From Eutypella sp. D-1 (lineage: Eukaryota; Ascomycota; Sordariomycetes; Xylariales; Diatrypaceae), in contig JAJTTP010000010.1 of NCBI GenBank assembly GCA_023313575.1, forward strand, positions 868,001 to 932,000: a DNA stretch of 64,000 nt, in the 5' to 3' direction. The translations under genes and the position numbers were made by a program. Shown here in pieces: positions 25,552-37,399 of this stretch; position 1 is the stretch's first letter; each line of letters begins with the position of its first letter. The notes below the pieces were generated by a model. That model was not told the origin of the DNA. It made no database searches and worked only from the letters and a program-made list of their open reading frames with translations.

Positions 25552-26660
25552 TGTTACGGCTGATGAGGTTCATCTGTGTTTGCTGGATCTGCACGAATTC
25601 CAATAAGCATTGGGTGATGGAAAAGTTGGAGGTACCTAAAGTAAGCACACAATGAAATTCGAGAAAGAAATTGCGAGAGGAAAGTCAATTTATAAGGGAA
25701 ATGCCTCCAGCGCTCTCATAGGTACGTGTACGTGTTATATGTTACATTTAGTCAGGGAGGTAGGAGCTAGGGGTAGCTCTTTGGCTCTCTCCTGGCACAG
25801 CTATGGCAGCATCTACTTAGGCATGGTGGTGGTGATGATGCCCCTCCCAATTATGACGTCGCTAATATATCATACATCACTCAACTTCCGAGGTCCGTGG
25901 ATCCTTCCCTGCAATTGGAACTCTGATTATCTAATAATTGTATCAGACAAATCAATTATGCAGCTGAGTCGTATGGTCAGTCATATGGTCAGTCGGAAAG
26001 GCTGGAAAGAGGAGAAACAGCTGACATTCCTTATCTTGCTTGACTTTGTGCAATTGTTGAAAATTGGAATTGGATTGAGATTGTTACCGAAAAAAAAGGT
26101 TAATATTGACCATGGAGTGAGAATTTGCTCGGTATATACGAGCATTGGCTATTTTTCATGTAATAACGTAAATTGCATCTATGCCTTTTGTAGGTATACA
26201 CATAGGGACAATTGAAACCGGCCGTGACTTGCCCGTAGCAAGTCCTGGACCCGTGTCTTGTATCAAAAAGGCACCACCCGGTGCTATATTATCCACGGAT
26301 AGTTGTTGTCAAGCTTAGCTGTCCTTTAGGACGCCGTTACCTGAGGCGCTAAGGGAATAACCCCTATTCAAGATAGGGGCCCATTGCACGTCAATAACTT
26401 GGAATGCCTCAGTAACTCGCTTTGCTTGCTTGCTTGTCGTTCTGTTTCGACAAGCAAAGAAATGCACTGCACATGCAATGCTGCCTTGGCCCCGTAGCTG
26501 CCGGCAGTCCCCGCTATCATCAGTTATAGGCTGACCGGGTGCGGCGACGACATCAATGTGACTCACGGACTCCCGGCCCTCGAAGACGAATCGCCTCTCC
26601 CAGAGGGAACGGGAGCGGCTGTGATCTGGTCAGACCTGAGCTGGTGCTGCCTGAGCTCCC
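25552..26660. other. Spacer: DUF1295 promoter and fyv7 3' flank
   Basis: This 1.1 kb contains the promoter of the DUF1295 gene at its left end and the 3' flank of fyv7 at its right end. A 187-codon plus-strand frame (25652-26215) opens here but is rich in Ile, Met and Leu with unbiased codons and has no domain, so I do not call it a gene. A small perfect hairpin, 8-bp arms at 26432-26439 and 26448-26455, lies in the fyv7 flank. Confidence 0.5.
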
Positions 26661-27494
26661 TCACTTCGCCGCGCTATCCCCGACCAACCTCTTCACCTTC
26701 TCAAGCATGAGCCCGCTCTCACGACCGAGCTTACGCTTCCCGTCTCGACCGGGGATGCGCGCCTTCGCAAGCGCGCGGTTGAAGCGATGACGCTCCGCGA
26801 GCCGGTTCTCTCTCTCCTTTTGGCGCCTCTCGGCCTCCCGCGCCCGCTCCTCCGCCTCGGCCTTCTTGCGTCCCCCTTCCTCCATCGCCTGGTCGAAGTA
26901 CCCCGGTCTGCGCTGATTCTTCTTCTTGTTGTTCGGGTGGCCACGTCTATTGGGTGGACGGTCAACGTCACCGTCATTCCCAGGGGTTAGTGCTGTTCGG
27001 CCTGGTAATTTTGATTCGTCATTTTCATCGTCGAGCATAGCCTGCCGTTCTGGATGAAGCTTAGGGGATGGTGGCGACGGCTCGTTTGCGTCGTTCGCCT
27101 CGTCCTCTCTTTCTACTCCTTCCTCTTGGTCTACGTCGCGGTCATCTTCTATACGGATTTCGTCGTCGGCAGCTTTGGATTTCGCTTTAGATGCTTCCTC
27201 CGCCTCTTTTTGCGCTTCCTCTCGAGCCTTGACCTTCTTGTACGCCTTCTTGACTTTGGCCTTGTGGATCAACTCCTTCTTTATTCTGTCCACTGCGAAA
27301 GATCTGGTAAGCTATTCGTTCGCGACAATATTTGCTGCTTGCTGGGTGAGAGTAAGTCAATGGTTACCTTTCCGCTTCCAGGGACCGTCCGGCAAGTTCT
27401 CCGGCCCTACCCTGAAGCCCTTACGATGCTTCTTGGCCGCCGGCCCGTCATTCAATTCATCATTCTCGCGAGGTCTTTTAGTAGGTGGCGCCAT
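26661..27494 (-). CDS. fyv7: rRNA-processing protein of the Fyv7/TAP26 family
   Basis: Fyv7 is a nucleolar factor needed for processing pre-18S rRNA in small-subunit biogenesis. Two exons (27368-27494 and 26661-27292) flank a 75-bp intron (GTAACC...GCAG) and give 252 residues, starting MAPPTKRPRE. The N-terminal motif around residues 25-65 (HRKGFRVGPENLPDGPWKRK, then KKELIHKAKVKKAYKK) is the Fyv7/TAP26 signature. The middle is acidic with a central Asp/Glu-rich run, and residues about 160-220 form a long charged helix of Arg/Glu/Lys. The C-terminus ends with the basic stretch GRDGKRKLGRESGLMLEKVK, typical of the family's end. The ATG is the first in frame. The gene is divergent from the Atos-like gene across a 2 kb spacer. 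Confidence 0.88.
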
Positions 27495-29481
27495 CTTGTG
27501 TAGATCTCGAGTTTGCTGTCTAAATTGGTGTTTATTGCAAAGCGCCAAAGAAGCATTAGGTAACCTTTGAGTGGGAGACCTGACGGAAGACCAACTCTTT
27601 CCTTTTTTTTCTTTGATGATTACGATGCGATAACGATAAGCATAACTACAAAGTGACACAAGATAAGTTCATCCCGAGGTTCCGACTTACACTTACATGG
27701 TCAAATGGTCTACTTAGGTACATAGGTACTTACACTCTGTAGGTACTTGGGTACTAGACTAATATCGAGCGAAGTGGAGTAGACCAGCCTCGTGGCATCT
27801 GGCATTTTGAATTAGCGGCTTCAAGCGGCTGCATTAAGGTGATTATGCAGTCAAGCAGTGGGGCAATGGGGTATTCGAGGTTGGCCAGGTTGGGCAATCT
27901 TGCAGGCAATCTGGCAATTGGGCTTACCGGCAAAGACCGGTTAGATAATCTTCACTATCCAGGGCGGTCTGGTCTGGTATGCAGTCTTTGAGTTTGATCT
28001 CGTGCCGGCGGAAAATAACTAGTAGTGTAGACTTGCAGATGTTGGTCTGGAGACCTGAAGCAGTTTTGGTACAAGTAGGTAGTCAAGTTGACCTCATCAA
28101 ATGGATCTGTTGCGTATTGAGAAGTAGATACGTACCTAGGTATCTAGGCACTTTACCGATGTAGGTAGAGCAGGTAGAAGATGTATCTAGGCCCGATATG
28201 TCCTAAAGAGCACAACCAAGACAACCTTGACAACCAAGTCACCCCACTCCCGATCAACGTTCACCTGGCAGGAACTGACCGATAAAGGATCTTATTACTG
28301 CATAGCGCATCCAGTAGGTCCGCAAGGGGGTGCGAGTTTGCAGCTCTGCAGCTCTGATGACTCTATTGACTCCATTAAACCCCATCTGACCCGCATAACC
28401 ATATTGAACCAACCATTCACCTGCAGTCACGTCCAGAAGGGTACCTACACTTAAAAAGTTAGGCATGTATCCCAAGGTTCGGAAGAGTCAGAAGCTAACC
28501 TTACAAGTTTGAGACTCTATCTCTACTTCGTACATCCATGGGCCATGGATAGAACCACCATGTTTGAGTAGTAGGTAGTAATACCCTATCTGCATTACCA
28601 CCCGCCCGGCCATTTCACTTATTAATATAAGTACCTTCAAGTAAGTAGTCTACATACGACACATACCCATGGACATGTGGAAGACCTACTTAAACCTGTA
28701 CATCTTTCCAAATCATGCGTAGGTGTTTTATGTAAATTTTATTGTTTTCCTCATTTTGAATCCCTCAACTACAGGTAAAGAGAAACCGTCAGATCGAGAC
28801 CTGAGCCACCAGGGAAAGAGCAAGAGAAAGAACAAAGAAACCTTGGAAGAAAAGAAAAAAAAGGGAACCTCATCCAACTTCTACATCCCGATACATATCT
28901 ACAATCAATCCCATAATTTACTCTACTACCCTACTATCCTGCAGTCTACTTACTACCCTGCAGTGTGCTCGCTTGGTCTTGACGTCTTCGGCGGCTTGAC
29001 TTACTAAGTGTTGCGTTCCGTTTCGTATTTGAAATCGTTTCTGCTCCTACCCGAGTGAACCAAGGTTACAAGTTGCAAGGTTACTATTATTAACTCGTAA
29101 CAGCACTTGAACGTCATTCCTTCTCTTTCATCTCATCTCATATTTACTATACGTACTTTATTATCCGTGCTCTGAAAGGCTCAACCTTGGAACTCAACTA
29201 AAAGAGCCGAGTCAATCCCATACAGCCCCCAAACAGTGTTACCCGATACATCTCGTATCACAACTCGCCCCGGAACGTTCCAGCTCCTTGGTAACATTTC
29301 TTAAATTGCCATTCTGTTATATATTTCGCATACCATAGCCAGCCCGTAACTCACCTGGCATAAAATATTCTTCCGAGATGATCAGTCCTCCATTATAGCA
29401 ACCACATATCCTAGGTGACGAGATAAAATAACTTTCGTGGCCTAGATCTAAGTATCTATCAGTCATCAGTTTGACGTTTGC
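27495..29481. promoter_or_regulatory. Divergent promoter region between fyv7 and the Atos-like gene
   Basis: This 2.0 kb between two head-to-head genes should contain both promoters and leaders. It includes ACCTAGGTA-type short palindromes near 28134-28143, and long AT-rich and CT-rich stretches toward 29.0-29.4 kb that look like the leader of the plus-strand gene. The open frames (at most 94 codons) have no recognisable content. Confidence 0.5.
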
Positions 29482-32091
29482 ATGATGCCAATCTTCCGGC
29501 AGGATCTGGAGCGGAGGGAGTCCGCGTCCGGGGCTGGCAGTGACAATGGTACTGGTCTTGGCCCTGGTCTACCGATAGCAAACTCAGCTGAGCACCAGCT
29601 AGATGGTTTAAGGCAAAATGACGGCTGTCTCTCGAGGAAACCTTCAGAGGAAAGCATCCGCACTGAATTTTGTGACGGGCCGCTCCCGGAGGGCCTAAAC
29701 CCTAAAACCCCCGAGCAAGAGAAGATCACGACGACAACGTGCTCCGATCGGGCTGAACTAATAGAACGCCTTAAGAAGGGCGAGAGTCCGACCTGGGTTC
29801 CTAACCGATTTGTTCGTACACGGTCCCCGCCAGAAGACAGATCATTAGGTAATGGGTCACTGACCTCTGCTGATCAGTTTGATTCGGTATGGAATCAGCC
29901 TCCCATCACTCCCACCCGTAGCCCGACGGATCGCCCATCTAATCCGTCTACACTTGTGCAACCATCAGACGTCACCCCTGACAAAGGGGAACCCGAGCCG
30001 GGAGACGACGCCAGGTTAGAAAATGGGTTGAGCATAGAGCGGCCTCGGTCAGCTCTACACAGCGGGGATTTCACGCAAGATGATCCCAGCCGCGATGAGG
30101 GCTTGGAGGAGGAAGACAAACGTGCCGTACACCAGGATGCCCTGTCCAGTGGAAGCCAACCATGGTTTGCTACTACACCCCCAAGGGACTTCGTGCCCTT
30201 CCGCCTTGGGGGACGAGAACCCCCAGTAAGACCTAGTGTCACCACTTCCTCGCTCTCCTCCCTAGCCTCGTCTGTCTCTTCCAGCTTTATATACAAGCCC
30301 CCGACGAGCCCACTTGTCCAGTCTGAGAGCAATGAGGACCTCGACCTTACATCCCCCATGGACGGTATAGATATTAGCTCGAGCCACCCAAGAAATACAC
30401 GTAGACATACATTGATGTCCTCACACTCCGAATCTTTTGGCTCCCCGACCAACTTTCTACCTGGACAGCCGCCCTCTTTACGCCAGGAGAGGACGTTTCC
30501 TTACCAAGCCCACCAGCCCCGTCGATCTCTCACTTCTGCCCCGAACCTCTCCATGATGACGTCTTCACCTCAGGTGTCAGCCTTTTCACCCTCGAGGCGT
30601 ACGTCCTACAGCTCTGAGGCCTCGCCAATCCAGCATGCTTCTATGGTTGGATCATACGAGGAGAGTATCCTCCGAGGTCGGATGTCCGCTGCCCCTTCAA
30701 AACCTCTCGAATTTCTCGCACAGATTGGTGTACTGGGCTTGGGGAAGTGCAAGACGAGTTTGAGATGTCCTGCTCACGTGACGCTGCCCTTTCCTGCCGT
30801 GTTCTACAGCTACCCCAGCTCGTCGAATGGCCCCTTCAAGATGGAGGATGGGCCGAGCCCATATGTAGGTCAGGTTGATCTCGAGAACGGTCTCCCGAAG
30901 CCGGAAGATGAGCCGAGATCGAAACGGAAGAAGCAGAGTCGCGTTACAGAACGAAGACAGGCAGGGGACGACGGTCTTGATGGTGATGATCGCCCCCTGG
31001 AGACATCCGATCATGAAACTCGCAAAACCCAACGACGTGGGCGGAGATCCGCGTCTCCGAGGGCTCCTCCTGGCGGGAGCTATCGCATTCCCGAGAGAGG
31101 GCAGATACAAATCATCATCAAGAATCCCAATAAAACGGCTGTCAAATTATTTCTGGTTCCCTATGATCTGGCCGGGATGGAGCCGGGCACAAAGACTTTC
31201 ATACGGCAGCGTAGCTACTCAACGGGACCAATCATCGAGAACTTACCGCAGTCAAAAGAGAGCGAACCATCAGAACGCCCAATACTCCGGTATCTCGTGC
31301 ACCTACACATATGCTGTCCGTCCCGCGGCCGTTACTATTTATACAAGAGCATCCGCGTCGTTTTCGCGAACCGTGTACCGGATGGTAAAGAGAAGCTGCG
31401 TAACGAGATCACTCTTCCCGAGCCCCGTTTCACCAGCTACAAGCCCATCCGGGTCATGCTCCCACCGACCCTGGGCGGGACCGGGCCGGGCGCTAGCCTG
31501 GCCGCCGAGAAGGCATTCAGGCGGCGCAGCTCTGGCTTCTACTTCGGGGGCCCACAACAGCCCTCCGAGGGAATGGACCGCCTCTCTACTCCGAACCTGC
31601 CTCGGCATTCGTACTCGTTCGACTTCGCGCGTGACAGCATGCCCGTAGAACCGATACCCTTCAAGCTGTCGCACGGCAGCGGGTCCGGGCACGACACCCA
31701 GGACAGTAGCGGCAACATCGGTGGCTATGGCAGCGCTAACAATGGGTACGAGCAAGGTGGCTCAGCGGGCTTCCCCGGGTCCCCCGACTCATCACAGACG
31801 AGCCGGCCGACAACGCAGGGTTCGAGCAACGCGTCAACCGTCGGGGCCGCGACCTCGGCCTTCGACGACAGGTACGACAAGCTGAGCAAGGGCGATGCCG
31901 GGTACGGCGGGCCCGCGTTCTCCTTCGCCTCCTCGGCTCTGGGCAACAGCAGAAGCGCCCCCGAGAGCCTGCTCTCGCAGCGCCTTCGGACGCTCGGGGT
32001 CCAGGGGTCGCCGGTCGCTGCCGCCACTACGACTCCCCCGGCCGCGCTGGACGATACCACCCGCACCACGAGCCCAATGGACGACAACTAG
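29482..32091 (+). CDS. Atos-like protein (FAM214 family; DUF4210 plus Chromosome_seg domain)
   Basis: A single exon of 869 codons from ATG 29482 (a second ATG follows directly). Residues 1-380 are disordered, Ser/Pro-rich and acidic. Residues about 386-450 match the Atos conserved region, with GSYEESILRGRM, FLAQIGVLGLGKC and CPAHVTLPFPAVFYSYP. A basic linker follows, with KRKKQSR near 480. Residues about 531-656 match the second domain, often named for chromosome segregation in meiosis, beginning YRIPERGQIQIIIKNPNKTA and ending near LPEPRFTSYKPIRV. The tail to 869 is disordered and Gly/Ser-rich. Animal Atos proteins act as transcriptional regulators, and the S. pombe relative was linked to meiotic chromosome segregation. 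The role in filamentous fungi is not established as far as I know. The domain assignment comes from recognised motifs and the function is inferred. Confidence 0.87.
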   Translation: MMPIFRQDLERRESASGAGSDNGTGLGPGLPIANSAEHQLDGLRQNDGCLSRKPSEESIRTEFCDGPLPEGLNPKTPEQEKITTTTCSDRAELIERLKKGESPTWVPNRFVRTRSPPEDRSLGNGSLTSADQFDSVWNQPPITPTRSPTDRPSNPSTLVQPSDVTPDKGEPEPGDDARLENGLSIERPRSALHSGDFTQDDPSRDEGLEEEDKRAVHQDALSSGSQPWFATTPPRDFVPFRLGGREPPVRPSVTTSSLSSLASSVSSSFIYKPPTSPLVQSESNEDLDLTSPMDGIDISSSHPRNTRRHTLMSSHSESFGSPTNFLPGQPPSLRQERTFPYQAHQPRRSLTSAPNLSMMTSSPQVSAFSPSRRTSYSSEASPIQHASMVGSYEESILRGRMSAAPSKPLEFLAQIGVLGLGKCKTSLRCPAHVTLPFPAVFYSYPSSSNGPFKMEDGPSPYVGQVDLENGLPKPEDEPRSKRKKQSRVTERRQAGDDGLDGDDRPLETSDHETRKTQRRGRRSASPRAPPGGSYRIPERGQIQIIIKNPNKTAVKLFLVPYDLAGMEPGTKTFIRQRSYSTGPIIENLPQSKESEPSERPILRYLVHLHICCPSRGRYYLYKSIRVVFANRVPDGKEKLRNEITLPEPRFTSYKPIRVMLPPTLGGTGPGASLAAEKAFRRRSSGFYFGGPQQPSEGMDRLSTPNLPRHSYSFDFARDSMPVEPIPFKLSHGSGSGHDTQDSSGNIGGYGSANNGYEQGGSAGFPGSPDSSQTSRPTTQGSSNASTVGAATSAFDDRYDKLSKGDAGYGGPAFSFASSALGNSRSAPESLLSQRLRTLGVQGSPVAAATTTPPAALDDTTRTTSPMDDN

Positions 32092-33624
32092 ATACATAAC
32101 AGCAGGGGCCCATCTCAATCACAGCACGCGTGGCTTGCCCGTTTACTTCTCTACGCAGTTTTATGCGTGCACGTATGTCAACATATGAGGCTCGGGCATC
32201 CGGACGACGCCGGGCGAGAAGACAGATACTACCCTAGCTCTAATCGGGTATCCCGCTTCCAGTTTTGCTTTCTCTATTTCTATATCCGTGGTGTCGTGGC
32301 TGGGCTATTTTTATGGACGGAGTCTCTGGTCTAACTCCACCCCACACCAAGGGGAGGGCCAGACCGGATATCATCATCTACTTGAAGAACACAAAAGATA
32401 CGATACAAAGGAGTCTGGATATCAAACAGTACATTGGAGGCTTTTGGGGGGTTATTTCTGTTTTTTTTGTTTCTGCCGTTTTTCCAGTGTATTAGAGCGA
32501 GCGAGTATAGCCCCGATTCCCGGCTCTGTTGGTCCAGCCTTCTTCTTCTTTTTTTTCCATCTTTTTCTTTTTTTTTTACTGGTTCTTGTGTATTTATTGA
32601 GCGAGTACCCCGGGAGGAAATGACTGCCCGGCGCTCAAGGGCGTCTTCTACGTGAAGTGGAGCGATCAGAGGCGCAAACAGTGGTTCGTTGAAAGGGGAT
32701 TATCAAAGTGGGACAGGCACACAGGAAGATTTCTAGAAGTCAACAGGACAGAAAAGAGGGTGAAATTTTCAAAAATTCAAAAATGGAACATCTCCATTCT
32801 CAAACCCGTTCCTTCTCTTCTTCTTCCTTTTTGTTGGGAGACAAAGAGAAAGGGGGAGAGAGCAATCGCATCAAGTAACGATAGGGGATAAGTGAGCAAC
32901 CTGTCATATCAAGTGAACAAGGGACTATTCCACCACCTATGTAGGGAACCTCGGGGCAAGTTACCTACATAAAGAAAAAGAGAACCAACCCCCCTATCAG
33001 TCGACGGTCTTATGTAAAGAACCGGACGATCGAAGGAGTAGACGCGTATCTTACGTATGAAATACCATGGGGTTCCTTTACTACTTGTACAATTTAGTCG
33101 ATTATCGCCAACGCCGGCCCCAAGCCCTTCGCGACAGCAAAAAGCAAAAAAAGAAGGGGATTTAGTCAAGGAAATAGATATCTGCAAGTTTTAAATAAAA
33201 TAGGTCTGATCCATGTATTCGTCTTCTATAATACTAGTTTATGAAGGGGTTTATTATGTTAATGTATGTGTGTGTGTGCCGAAAGTATGGGTAGGTAGGT
33301 AGGTATGGCTGTAGGTGACGACGCACCATTCGACCTGCCCGGCTGGGTGGAGGACCACGGTTTGAAGTCAAGATAGATATATATTTCCCGCTCACGAAAA
33401 TCAGACGCTGACAGGGATACGATTTGTACACGACTGTTCGAAGTTCAAAGACGCGTGCATTTTGCTATAAGACGCTGCTGACACCAACGAATAAGGAACT
33501 CTCCCTCCCCAAAACCGAACAAAGGAGCTAACCACCCACCACCCCCAACTCCGACCCTGTTGATGCCATGCACCCACTAATTCATGGAGATATATAATGC
33601 GGGGGCACCAAAAGCCAACAATAG
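32092..33624. other. Convergent intergenic region between the Atos-like gene and the sec5 locus
   Basis: This 1.5 kb lies between converging genes and should hold both 3' UTRs. It has T-rich runs at 32461-32475 and 32550-32578, a TG dinucleotide run near 33265-33276 and AGGT repeats near 33291-33306. The open frames here are low-complexity or chance. No RNA gene was recognised. Confidence 0.5.
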
Positions 33625-34176
33625 CTAGCGTTCACTCATCCACCTTATCCTCCCGCTCCCCCTCCTCCTGAGACTGCCTTTACCACTAGTATAGCCATTA
33701 CTCCCACCACCGCCGCCGCCATGGCGCCTGATACCAGCGGGCGGGGCGGCGATTGGGGAATTAGGCGCGGAGGACGGCGAGCGCGGAGATGCGGTGGCGG
33801 CGGGCGCGGTGGCGGCGTCGGCGGCAGCAGCAGCAGGGGGTTCCGAAGACGCGAGGTAGTCCTCCCGCGGTTGCTGACAGGACAGCTGCTGTATGAGGGG
33901 CGGGGGCTCTCTCAGGGCGGCGATGACGCGGCCGGTGACGGGGTCGAGGAGCAGGGGTCCGCTGTGCGGCGGACCAGGGCCGGCGGCGCCGCCAGCATCG
34001 CGGTACGAGGGCGGCAGGGAGGCGAGGGACGGGGCGACGTTGACGAGGCGGTAGGGGTGGGAACCGCGGAGCTGGCAGATGGCGACGGTGGTCGCCTCCA
34101 TGACCGCCTCCGTCGACCCGTATCGCGTGCTGTCGAAGCCGAGCCCGGGCTCCTCCCACACGAGGCGAACGACCAT
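33625..34176 (-). CDS. Open frame directly after the sec5 stop, in the same phase (possible readthrough extension or separate cistron)
   Basis: The codon after the sec5 TAG (34177-34179) is ATG at 34174-34176, and the frame then stays open for 183 codons to 33625. The first ~100 codons show the strong C-ending bias of real genes here (CTC, GTC, GCC, TCC, CGC). The peptide is not low-complexity at first (EEPGLGFDSTRYGSTEAV, then QLRGSHPYRLVNVAPSL). It later becomes Ala/Pro-rich and ends in a Gly/Arg-rich tail. I recognise no family. No upstream donor in the required phase fits an acceptor at the stop codon without removing conserved sec5 sequence. Candidate explanations are stop-codon readthrough, reinitiation, a separate gene with its leader inside sec5, or a recent stop mutation. 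Coding status is supported by codon use only. Confidence 0.45.
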   Translation of the reverse strand: MVVRLVWEEPGLGFDSTRYGSTEAVMEATTVAICQLRGSHPYRLVNVAPSLASLPPSYRDAGGAAGPGPPHSGPLLLDPVTGRVIAALREPPPLIQQLSCQQPREDYLASSEPPAAAAADAATAPAATASPRSPSSAPNSPIAAPPAGIRRHGGGGGGSNGYTSGKGSLRRRGSGRIRWMSER

Positions 34177-37100
34177 CTAACCCGTCGCCGTGCGCTCCAG
34201 CATCGTGGTCGGCGTACCCGGCGGACCCAGCCCGCCGGACGCGTGGTGAGGCGCGCGGCGCGGCTTCTTGAAACAGGCGAACTCGCTGCGGGACTGGTCG
34301 CGGAGCCGCTTGAGGACGTCGCGCATGCCGGGGAGCTCGTCCTGGAGGGCCGCGCGCGCCGCGTTGTCGGTGCGCGCGTCGAGGAGCGAGTACACCTCAC
34401 CCTGCAAGGCGGATGCCTTCTCCGTCGTGTACTGGCTGAGGGTCTGGGCGACAAACTCGACGTCGAGGGTAGCCTGCATCAGGGCGGCGAGGTCGTAGTG
34501 CTCGCGCTGCTGCCGGAACGCCTCCAGCAGCTCCCGACTCGTCTGCTCCAGCAGGTACGAGAGCACCTGGCTCGTCAGCGACGGCGCCGTCGTCGACACC
34601 TGCGTGTGCACCAGTACGAGCGTCAACAACGCCTCGTAGACGTATGGCTTGACCTCTGTCGGCTTCGCCGGCGCCCACTCCGGGTCCCCGATCCCCGCCC
34701 GCACGATGCGCCGCAGCGTCTCGACCGAGGGTTTCGTGTAGGTCTGGAAAAGCCGTGCGTCGATCTGGCCAAGCACGTCCCGGATCGTCTTGGACTCCTC
34801 GGTGAGCTTGACCGAGAAGGCGTTCTCGAACTGGCTGTTGATGTTCGGCACGATCTGCGACCGCAGGGCCTGGAGGTTGCTGAGGGTCAGGAGCATGCGG
34901 ACATTCTATCAAAAAGGAGTCAGTATAAGCTGTATGTAGAAGTAACGATTCAAAGCAGCGACTTACCCTGTCCCCGGCGTCGACGGTGTTCGCGTCGGCG
35001 ATCCGCGACGCTCGGTCGCCCTCGAACCTCACCGGCGCTTCCGGGTCGCTGCCCCACTCGTCGTCGGTCTTCTTCACTGCTCTCTCTGCGTTCTCCACCA
35101 TACCACTGAGCGCCTTATACAACGTCGTCACGTACTGGCTCCTTACCATCTGTAACAGCTTAGTCGGAGGCGCGGGCACGATGTCCTGGGTACCAGACTT
35201 GGCCGTAGCCTCCGGGATATAAAGAATCTTCTGCATCCCAACCAGGAGGGCACCCTCGAACGTGGAAAAGCATGCCGGCATGCTTGTAACATCTCCCGCC
35301 TCCTTGGAACGCTTCCAGTCCTCGACAAACTTAATATTCTCGGCATCTTTGTTCCAGGCGGCGCAGAGCGCGGTGACACACCTCTCGCGCGCAGCACCCA
35401 CCATAGTCTTCAGCATCTCGAGCTGTTTCGCATCGCCCTGGCCCACGGGATCTACGCCCGCCATCTCGGATGCACCGGATCCAACCAAAGCAAGCATCTT
35501 TGAAAGGTAATAGACACCGCTGACAGAATTAGAAGTAGGGGGCCAAAAAGCAAATTTCTCCCACGCCTCGCCGCGCTTAGGAGAGGGCGGGGGGCGATTG
35601 TTTTCGTCAAAATTGAAACGGGGATCCCGTGTAGGAGTAATTCCCGATGATACCGGCGTGCTAGGCGATGGCGGTAGGGGTGAGAAGAGCAAGGAGATGT
35701 CGTCTGGCGGGGCGCCGGCGAAGAATTCGAAAACGTGGGCACGGATCATATCAACGAGTTCCACCGTTCCGCGTTTGAGATCCATGGTGCCCTGCTGAGA
35801 GAGCCTGTGATGGTTGCGTGACTCGCCGTTGAAGCCCGTGGGTAACGAATTCTGTGCCCTGCCCTCGACGAAACTCTCCACTGTTTGCCAGAACTCCAGC
35901 ACCTCTCCTAAGATTCCCTGAGTCGATATGAGGCTGGATAGAAAGCTCAGCATCTTCTCCCACATCTCTACGACATCTGGCGAGTCCATCCCTGACGGCT
36001 TGCTCTCGACTGGTTGGCGCGCAAGAGCCCGTAGATGTGAAGCAACGACTTGGGGCGACGGCTTCTCGGCGTTTGCCAGACGGCGCCGCAGCACCTCGAT
36101 CTCGACTTTGGTTCGTTCTGCGGTGGTGGTAATCTTGCCCTTCAAATAGTCATATTTGCTAAGCAGCCATACCCAGATTGGGTTATCCTCCACGCCAAGT
36201 TCGAGCAGCAGGCTGATGAGTTCCATATGTTGATCTTGAGCGTGACCAATTGCAGTTTCTGGTTTGGAGACGTTGTGCAGAGAGGTCAGCCTCCTCCAGA
36301 CGTCACGTTTAAAGTAGTGAACTTGCTCCTCCACATCATACCACATGCGGGCGGCGAGCAGAATCTGGTATGTCTGGGATTCGCTGGGTGGCGTGGAGCC
36401 AAGATCTTGGACGAGTTTCCGCGCATCGTCTGCAAACTTCCGGGCGCGGGTGTACTCTTCAACTAATGCCTCGTAGTCTTTCCGCTTTATGCTGTCAGCG
36501 ATATTGGCACTGGCCTCGATATACTCCTTGTAGCGGTCGAAGGCAGTGGAAACTGTCTTGAGATTCTCCTCCTTCTCACGACCACCCAGGGCGGGACCCC
36601 AGACATCCTCGGCTTTGGCTGATACGTCTAGTAAGGGTGTCTTTATTCCCATGACACCATAATCGCTTTCCTTGAGTAGTGCATTCTTCTTTTTATTTTC
36701 GCTGATGCTGGCGGGGGCGGGGGCGGGAGGCTGAGCGGATGATCCTAGAGAGCCTCCACCAGCACTGTTAAAAAAGCTCGTTCTACTAGCATGGCGAGAG
36801 TGGCCACGGGCACGGGATGTAGGGGTGGAAGGTGGCTCAGCACCACGGTATTTCATTTCTTTATACACATTATCTATAGTAGCCTTGGCGCGGACGAAGC
36901 GCTCGAAGTTGGATTCGACGAGGACTTTCAGGGAGGCGGACTTCTGGTCTATGGACTTGGAGAGAATATCGAGACCGGTGAGGAGCGACTCAGTATCGGC
37001 GGTGGCATGCATTTGGGACAGGAATAAAGCGGGGGAAAAGCTGGTGGAGGATAGCAGGAAGCGATTGCGGAGACGAGGGTCATCTTGAATGGGGACGCCG

Positions 37101-37399
37101 AGCTGTCTGAGGGACCTCACGACGCTGTCGGTGGTGCCTAATGGATCGGGCTCATCCCTCTGAACCAAATTACTGACTCCATTAGCGGAGGTTTCGGAAC
37201 CGGAGATAATGCTGGCGCGGTTGCTGACGGCGCGTTCAAGTGCCTGGTATCGTGACTTGCGGCGATTGATCTTCTGCTTTTTCTGTTGTTCGTGTTCGCT
37301 GTCGGAACCGCCATCGCTCTTGTCTTTATCTGCAGGCCATTCGGTGGGGAACGGTGTGGAAAGCTGGTAGAATTCGAGAACGTTTCGATCGAAATCCAT
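34177..37399 (-). CDS. sec5: Exocyst complex component Sec5 (EXOC2)
   Basis: Sec5 is a core exocyst subunit that tethers secretory vesicles to the plasma membrane at growth sites, here presumably the hyphal tip. Exon 1 is 34967-37399 and exon 2 is 34177-34905, with a 61-bp phase-0 intron (GTAAGT...GATAG). The product is 1053 residues from ATG 37397-37399. The N-terminus begins MDFDRNVLEFYQLSTPFPTEW. The family signature RNRFLLSSTSFSPALFLSQM is at about residues 112-131, followed by a long helical segment with LTGLDILSKSIDQKSASLKV. A Pro-rich insertion lies near 590-620. The rest is the helical-rod fold expected of exocyst subunits, and the C-terminal exon (beginning NVRMLLTLSNLQALRSQIVP) continues it. 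Yeast Sec5 is about 970 residues. Its stop codon is followed directly by a further in-frame open stretch. A 1.1 kb spacer separates it from idh1. Confidence 0.93.

Noticed and set aside
25652..26215. 187-codon plus-strand frame upstream of the DUF1295 gene
   Set aside because: Unbiased AT-rich codons, no domain, and placed 100 bp from the divergent start of the DUF1295 gene, in its promoter.
29895..30452. 185-codon minus-strand frame inside the Atos-like gene
   Set aside because: Antisense shadow of the Ser/Pro-rich coding region.
33721..35109. 462-codon plus-strand frame antisense to sec5
   Set aside because: It is Arg/Gly-rich and mirrors the C-ending codons of sec5 and the frame behind it; it runs across the sec5 intron and has no domain.
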